From the NCBI GenBank assembly GCA_963611755.1, contig CAVDTK010000134.1, positions 1 to 6,168 of the forward strand: DNA of 6,168 bases, written 5' to 3'. A program made the position numbers and the translations under genes. The stretch's first letter is position 1. Every line of letters begins with the position of its first letter. The notes under the pieces are model-generated. The model was not told the DNA's origin. It saw only the letters and a program-made list of their open reading frames with translations, and did no database searches. Source of the DNA: Paratractidigestivibacter sp963611755. Its GTDB lineage: Bacteria; Actinomycetota; Coriobacteriia; Coriobacteriales; Atopobiaceae. Of the stretch, positions 3,897 to 6,168 are shown in pieces.

Positions 3897-3915
3897 ATTG
3901 CCGTAATCCAAGAGA
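3881..3915 (+). promoter_or_regulatory. Inverted TCTCTTGG / CCAAGAGA pair straddling the -10 box
   Basis: TCTCTTGG (3881-3888) in the promoter spacer and CCAAGAGA (3908-3915) in the leader form a perfect 8-bp dyad with 19 nt between, which contains the -10 box. The proximal arm is the leader element of this gene and runs into GAAAGGAAAAAGC and ATG. A dimeric repressor bound to both arms would cover the -10 region. Confidence 0.6.
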
Positions 3916-3928
3916 GAAAGGAAAAAGC

Positions 3929-4852
3929 ATGATCGAGTTTCGCGGCTACACGCACGTCGAGCGGCTTGACAAGGACGTCGTTAAGGATATCCTTCGCGGC
4001 GAGGTGAGCGTCACCCCTAAGCAGGACGGCACCAACGCCTGCGCGTGGAGCGACGGGGAGAGGATCTTCGCAGGCTCCCGCACCCGCTTCCTGGCCCCCG
4101 ACGAGGACGATAACGCCGGTTTCCGCAAGTATGTTACCGAATCCGAGGACCCCGAGGTCGCGGCGCTCCGTGATTTCGTGCGGGCCAACCCCAAGTACAC
4201 CGTCTACGGAGAGTGGCTTGCGGGAATCGATGGCCGCAAGCTCACCGGCTCCATCAAGCAGTACGTGGACGGCGGTTTCTGGGTCTTCGACGTGTACGAC
4301 CACACCACCGAGGACTATCTGCCGCATGATGATTGGTTCTCTGCGCTTTACCCCGTGTACCACCGCTGCGTCCCCGAGCTTGCCCACGGAAAGCTGACCG
4401 TCGAGCGGCTTGAGGAACTTGTCGAGTCCAACCACTTCAACCTCCCCGAGAATGTCGTGGGGGAGGGTATTGTGATTAAGGGCGAGCCGTCCTACCGAGA
4501 CGTCTACGGCCATATCCAGATCGCCAAGATCGTGCGGGCGGAGTTCAAGGCTTCCAAGGCCAAGCCTAAGAAGGTGTACGATACGGGCGAGCTTGAGGAC
4601 GAGTTCGTGGACACTTACATGACCGCCGCGTTCGTCGACAAGGAGCTTAACAAGATTCGCTTGGCTCTTGGGCTTGACGAGGTAGATAACAAGAACGGCA
4701 AGCTTATCGGCTACGCCATGTCCTCCATCCCGAACGTTTGTGTCGAGGAGAACATCGTGGAGTTCATCAAGAAGCGCAAGAACCCGACCCTTGACTTCGG
4801 CCGCATCGTCGGCAAGTCCAAGAACGTGATCCGGGATTTCCTGGGTCTGTAG
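3929..4852 (+). CDS. RNA ligase, Rnl2-like nucleotidyltransferase
   Basis: A 307-aa protein with the order of motifs of ATP-dependent RNA ligases related to T4 Rnl2 (RNA_ligase family). Motif I is KQDGTN with the adenylated lysine at K31; motif Ia GSR at 49-51; motif III YGEW at 93-96; motif IIIa FWVFDVYD at 117-124; motif IV EGIVIKG at 179-185; motif V around IAKIVRAEFK (K200). All key residues are present, so it should form an enzyme-AMP intermediate and seal 3'-OH/5'-PO4 ends in RNA. Residues from about 215 to 307 form a helical C-terminal domain, as expected for Rnl2-type enzymes. The start at 3929 has GAAAGGAAA 4-12 nt upstream and a promoter. In phages such enzymes are often thought to repair RNA cut by host defences; here no kinase-phosphatase partner is adjacent. 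A DNA ligase is unlikely because there is no OB-fold-sized tail with motif VI. Confidence 0.9.
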   Translation: MIEFRGYTHVERLDKDVVKDILRGEVSVTPKQDGTNACAWSDGERIFAGSRTRFLAPDEDDNAGFRKYVTESEDPEVAALRDFVRANPKYTVYGEWLAGIDGRKLTGSIKQYVDGGFWVFDVYDHTTEDYLPHDDWFSALYPVYHRCVPELAHGKLTVERLEELVESNHFNLPENVVGEGIVIKGEPSYRDVYGHIQIAKIVRAEFKASKAKPKKVYDTGELEDEFVDTYMTAAFVDKELNKIRLALGLDEVDNKNGKLIGYAMSSIPNVCVEENIVEFIKKRKNPTLDFGRIVGKSKNVIRDFLGL

Positions 4853-4857
4853 ACATA

Positions 4858-4873
4858 AACTGATATATCAGTT
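4858..4873. other. Perfect 16-bp palindrome AACTGATATATCAGTT
   Basis: The palindrome begins 6 nt after the RNA ligase stop codon. It is a typical size for a dimeric protein site; as RNA it could fold only as a short AT-rich hairpin. It is immediately followed by a large GC-rich hairpin. Confidence 0.5.
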
Positions 4874-4878
4874 CTCCT

Positions 4879-4913
4879 ATAGGGACCTCCCGCACATGCG
4901 GCGAGGCCCCTAT
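4879..4913 (+). terminator. Long hairpin between RNA ligase and holin, probable terminator
   Basis: ATAGGG (4879-4884) pairs with CCCTAT (4908-4913), CCTC (4886-4889) with GAGG (4903-4906) and CCGC (4890-4893) with GCGG (4898-4901), giving 14 bp with one A-C mismatch, a C bulge and an ACAT loop. An outer pairing CTCCT (4874-4878) with AGGAG (4923-4927) can be added. The stem is strong, but only TT follows, so termination efficiency is uncertain; an RNA-processing or attenuating role before the lysis genes is the alternative. Confidence 0.5.
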
Positions 4914-4936
4914 TCCATATATAGGAGCAATATTCA

Positions 4937-4948
4937 TTCATCGATGAA
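4937..4948. other. 12-bp palindrome TTCATCGATGAA before the holin ribosome binding site
   Basis: This perfect palindrome ends where the AAAGGAA ribosome binding site of the holin begins. A 4-bp stem with a 4-nt loop would be weak, so effects on translation are speculative; a protein site is also possible. Confidence 0.3.
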
Positions 4949-4958
4949 AGGAAAAACA

Positions 4959-5189
4959 ATGGACAAGTATAAAGATTGGCTGCTAGCTACAGTTAACCGC
5001 GCTGTCCGCACGTTCGCGCAGACCGCCGTTGCCCTTATCGGCACGGGGGCCGCGGGTTTCACGGACTTCGATTGGGTGCGCATCGCCTCCGTCTCCGGCG
5101 TGGCGGCTGTCCTCTCCATCCTGACCTCCGTCGCCACCAACCTCCCCGAGGTCGAGGGCGCTCAGATTGGGGCTGGTGCCAATGAGTAA
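4959..5189 (+). CDS. Phage holin, r1t-like, two membrane segments
   Basis: A 76-aa small membrane protein that would form the pores releasing the endolysin across the cytoplasmic membrane. It starts MDKYKDWLLATVNRAVRTFAQ, then a hydrophobic segment at about residues 18-34 with Gly and Ala, a short turn with D36-D38-W39, a second segment at about 40-60 (residues 44-58 are almost uninterrupted Ala, Val, Leu, Ile, Ser) and a polar tail. The pattern of a basic N-terminus, two segments and a turn with FTDFDWV fits the phage r1t holin family, whose members are about this size. ATG at 4959 follows GAAAGGAAAAACA; an upstream in-frame extension lacks a good site. It overlaps the next ORF by 8 nt. Position just before the endolysin supports the call. 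Confidence 0.88.
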   Translation: MDKYKDWLLATVNRAVRTFAQTAVALIGTGAAGFTDFDWVRIASVSGVAAVLSILTSVATNLPEVEGAQIGAGANE

Positions 5190-5295
5190 CGAGGAGCTTG
5201 AGCAGATCAAGGCCGAGCTAGAGGCCCAAAAGGTCGAGGATCCCGAGAACGTGGCCGAGCCTCACGGGTTCACCGGCTACGGAGAGGAGCGGTAA
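5182..5295 (+). CDS. 37-aa acidic ORF between holin and endolysin
   Basis: The ATG at 5182 overlaps the end of the holin gene (ATGAGTAA) by 8 nt, so translation is probably by coupling; a separate ribosome binding site is only weakly suggested (GGGGCTGG). The product begins MSNEELEQIKAELEAQKVED, a strongly acidic helix that could be a short coiled coil, followed by a Gly- and aromatic-containing tail (HGFTGYGEER). There is no membrane segment, so it is not a second holin. The final GGAGAGGAG of this frame is the ribosome binding site of the endolysin, whose ATG follows one base after this stop codon. I know no family for it; a holin regulator or simply a translational bridge to the endolysin is inference. 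Confidence 0.6.
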   Translation: MSNEELEQIKAELEAQKVEDPENVAEPHGFTGYGEER

Positions 5296-5296
5296 A

Positions 5297-6168
5297 ATGG
5301 CTACAGCGCAAGACGTCCTATCCATCGCACGCGGCGAGATCGGCTACGACCGCTACAACGACCCCGAGGAGGGCACCAAGTACGGCCGCTGGTACGCGCA
5401 GGACCACGGCTCATATTTCGGCACCACCGGTGTGCCTTACTGCGCCATGTTCGCGTCCTGGTGCCTCGACCAGGCTGGCGTCCTCTGCGCAGGCATGCCC
5501 GCAGCGGCCACGTCCTACATCCGCAACGCCGCCCGCGCCGCAGGCAAGGTCCGCGCGTCCGTGCGCGACTGCCAGCCCGGCGACGTGGGCCTCATGTCCT
5601 GGTCCTGCGACGATTGGGACCTCGACCACACGGTCCTCATCGAGGAGAACTGCGGCAGCTACGTGCAGACCATCGAGGGCAACGTCAACAACGGCAAGGT
5701 GGAGCGCCGCACCCGCGACTGGCGCTACCTCCGCTGGGTGGTGGCCCCCGAGTACAACGCCGTCGCGCCTTCCACCCCGGAGGAGCCTATCCAGGTCCCC
5801 GGCGATCCTGTGAACGACTCCGGCCTCGCCTACCGCGCCCACGTGGCCGACTACGGCTGGCTGGATGCTGTACACGATTGTCAGACTGCTGGCACCACGG
5901 GCAAGGCCAAGCAGCTCGAGGCTATCAAGATCGCGCCTCCCGCAGGCCTTGAGCTGACCGTCAAGATCCACGTCCAGGACAAGGGCTGGGTCACCTACGA
6001 GGGCGTCAAGCGCGGCGAGTCCAGCGGCGAGGGGTCCTCTGCCAACGACCCGATCATCGGCACCGTGGGCCAGGCCCTGCGAGCCGAGGCCATCGAGATC
6101 TGCCCGACCGTCAACGAGACCGGCAAGCATCTCCGCTACCAGGTCCACGTGGCCGACTACGGCTGGAC
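5297..6168 (+). CDS. Endolysin with CHAP domain and ChW repeats (3' truncated by window)
   Basis: A peptidoglycan-cutting lysis enzyme; 290 residues are visible and the frame runs off the right edge. The CHAP domain (residues 1 to about 152) has the catalytic Cys in VPYCAMFASW (C49), His in LDHTVLI (H111) and E127/N129 in TIEGN, all in the expected order, with the family PGDVG motif at 94-98. CHAP enzymes act as amidases or endopeptidases; which cannot be told. A Pro-rich linker (about 156-172) leads to ChW-type wall-binding repeats: one at 179-214 (HVADYGW, AGTTG, LEAI), one at about 220-270 (HVQDKGW, IIGTVGQ) and the start of a third at 279-290, cut by the edge. The ATG at 5297 has GGAGAGGAG upstream. 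ChW repeats point to clostridial or coriobacterial hosts. Confidence 0.92.
   Translation, partial: MATAQDVLSIARGEIGYDRYNDPEEGTKYGRWYAQDHGSYFGTTGVPYCAMFASWCLDQAGVLCAGMPAAATSYIRNAARAAGKVRASVRDCQPGDVGLMSWSCDDWDLDHTVLIEENCGSYVQTIEGNVNNGKVERRTRDWRYLRWVVAPEYNAVAPSTPEEPIQVPGDPVNDSGLAYRAHVADYGWLDAVHDCQTAGTTGKAKQLEAIKIAPPAGLELTVKIHVQDKGWVTYEGVKRGESSGEGSSANDPIIGTVGQALRAEAIEICPTVNETGKHLRYQVHVADYGW
5839..5860 (+). repeat. 22-bp direct repeat in endolysin, copy 1
   Basis: The 22 bases are identical to 6145-6166. They encode HVADYGW of the first ChW repeat. Identity at all 22 bases, including synonymous positions, suggests recent duplication or conversion between repeat units. Confidence 0.85.
6145..6166 (+). 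repeat. 22-bp direct repeat in endolysin, copy 2
   Basis: The second copy of the repeat at 5839-5860, encoding the start of the third ChW unit at the window edge. The intervening unit (HVQDKGW) has a different nucleotide sequence. Confidence 0.85.

Noticed and set aside
3854..4513. 219-codon open frame on the minus strand under the RNA ligase
   Set aside because: The RNA ligase on the plus strand has a promoter, ribosome binding site and catalytic motifs; the minus frame has none of these.
5411..6148. 245-codon open frame on the minus strand under the endolysin
   Set aside because: It mirrors the endolysin frame, is rich in Gly, Ala, Val and Asp, and has no recognisable start context.
1..6168. 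tRNA genes, CRISPR arrays, insertion sequences, integrase or att sites
   Set aside because: I looked for cloverleaf-like segments, regularly spaced repeats, transposase or integrase motifs and terminal inverted repeats and saw none that I could support.

Overview
The window looks like part of a tailed-phage or prophage genome from a high-GC Gram-positive host. I favour an actinobacterium, possibly a gut Coriobacteriia such as Collinsella, Olsenella or Eggerthella. The reasons are a GC-rich coding style, strong purine-rich ribosome binding sites, an r1t-type holin, and an endolysin with a CHAP catalytic domain followed by ChW (clostridial hydrophobic W) wall-binding repeats. The host assignment is an inference; phage origin is much firmer because of the holin-endolysin pair.

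Layout. Positions 1-3322 hold eight leftward genes in two transcription units. The left unit starts at a sigma70-like promoter at 776-805 and carries two unrecognised 92-aa proteins and the N-terminus of a possible DUF6440-type protein cut by the window edge. The right unit starts at a second promoter at 3363-3392 and carries four small unrecognised proteins (128, 70, 147 and 141 aa; the first belongs to a family I recall from mobile elements) and a complete calcineurin-like metallophosphoesterase (970-1770, GTG start). Positions 3323-3743 form a regulatory hub between divergent units. Rightward genes follow: a 37-aa ORF with a consensus Shine-Dalgarno sequence (3744-3857), an Rnl2-like RNA ligase with its own promoter (3929-4852), then the lysis cassette of holin (4959-5189), a 37-aa acidic ORF (5182-5295) and the endolysin (5297 onward, cut by the right edge inside a ChW repeat).

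The most interesting material is regulatory. (1) An asymmetric motif, CCAAGAGA followed by a purine-rich Shine-Dalgarno stretch, lies just upstream of many genes on both strands, always in the direction of transcription. Inverted copies (TCTCTTGG) lie inside two promoter spacers and upstream of one more gene. This recalls the start-associated sequences of cluster K mycobacteriophages and the stoperators of cluster A, but the sequence is different. (2) The DNA upstream of the two leftward promoters is a diverged duplication containing a candidate small ORF (shared EALRAIL core) and a hairpin. (3) All four predicted promoters have an 18-bp spacer. (4) A 16-bp perfect palindrome plus a long hairpin separates the RNA ligase from the lysis genes.

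How the parts may work together (inference): the leftward units would be small accessory or early genes under common control through the CCAAGAGA sites. The RNA ligase, sharing that signature, would belong to the same regulon although it is on the other strand. The lysis genes lack the CCAAGAGA element, which fits separate late expression.
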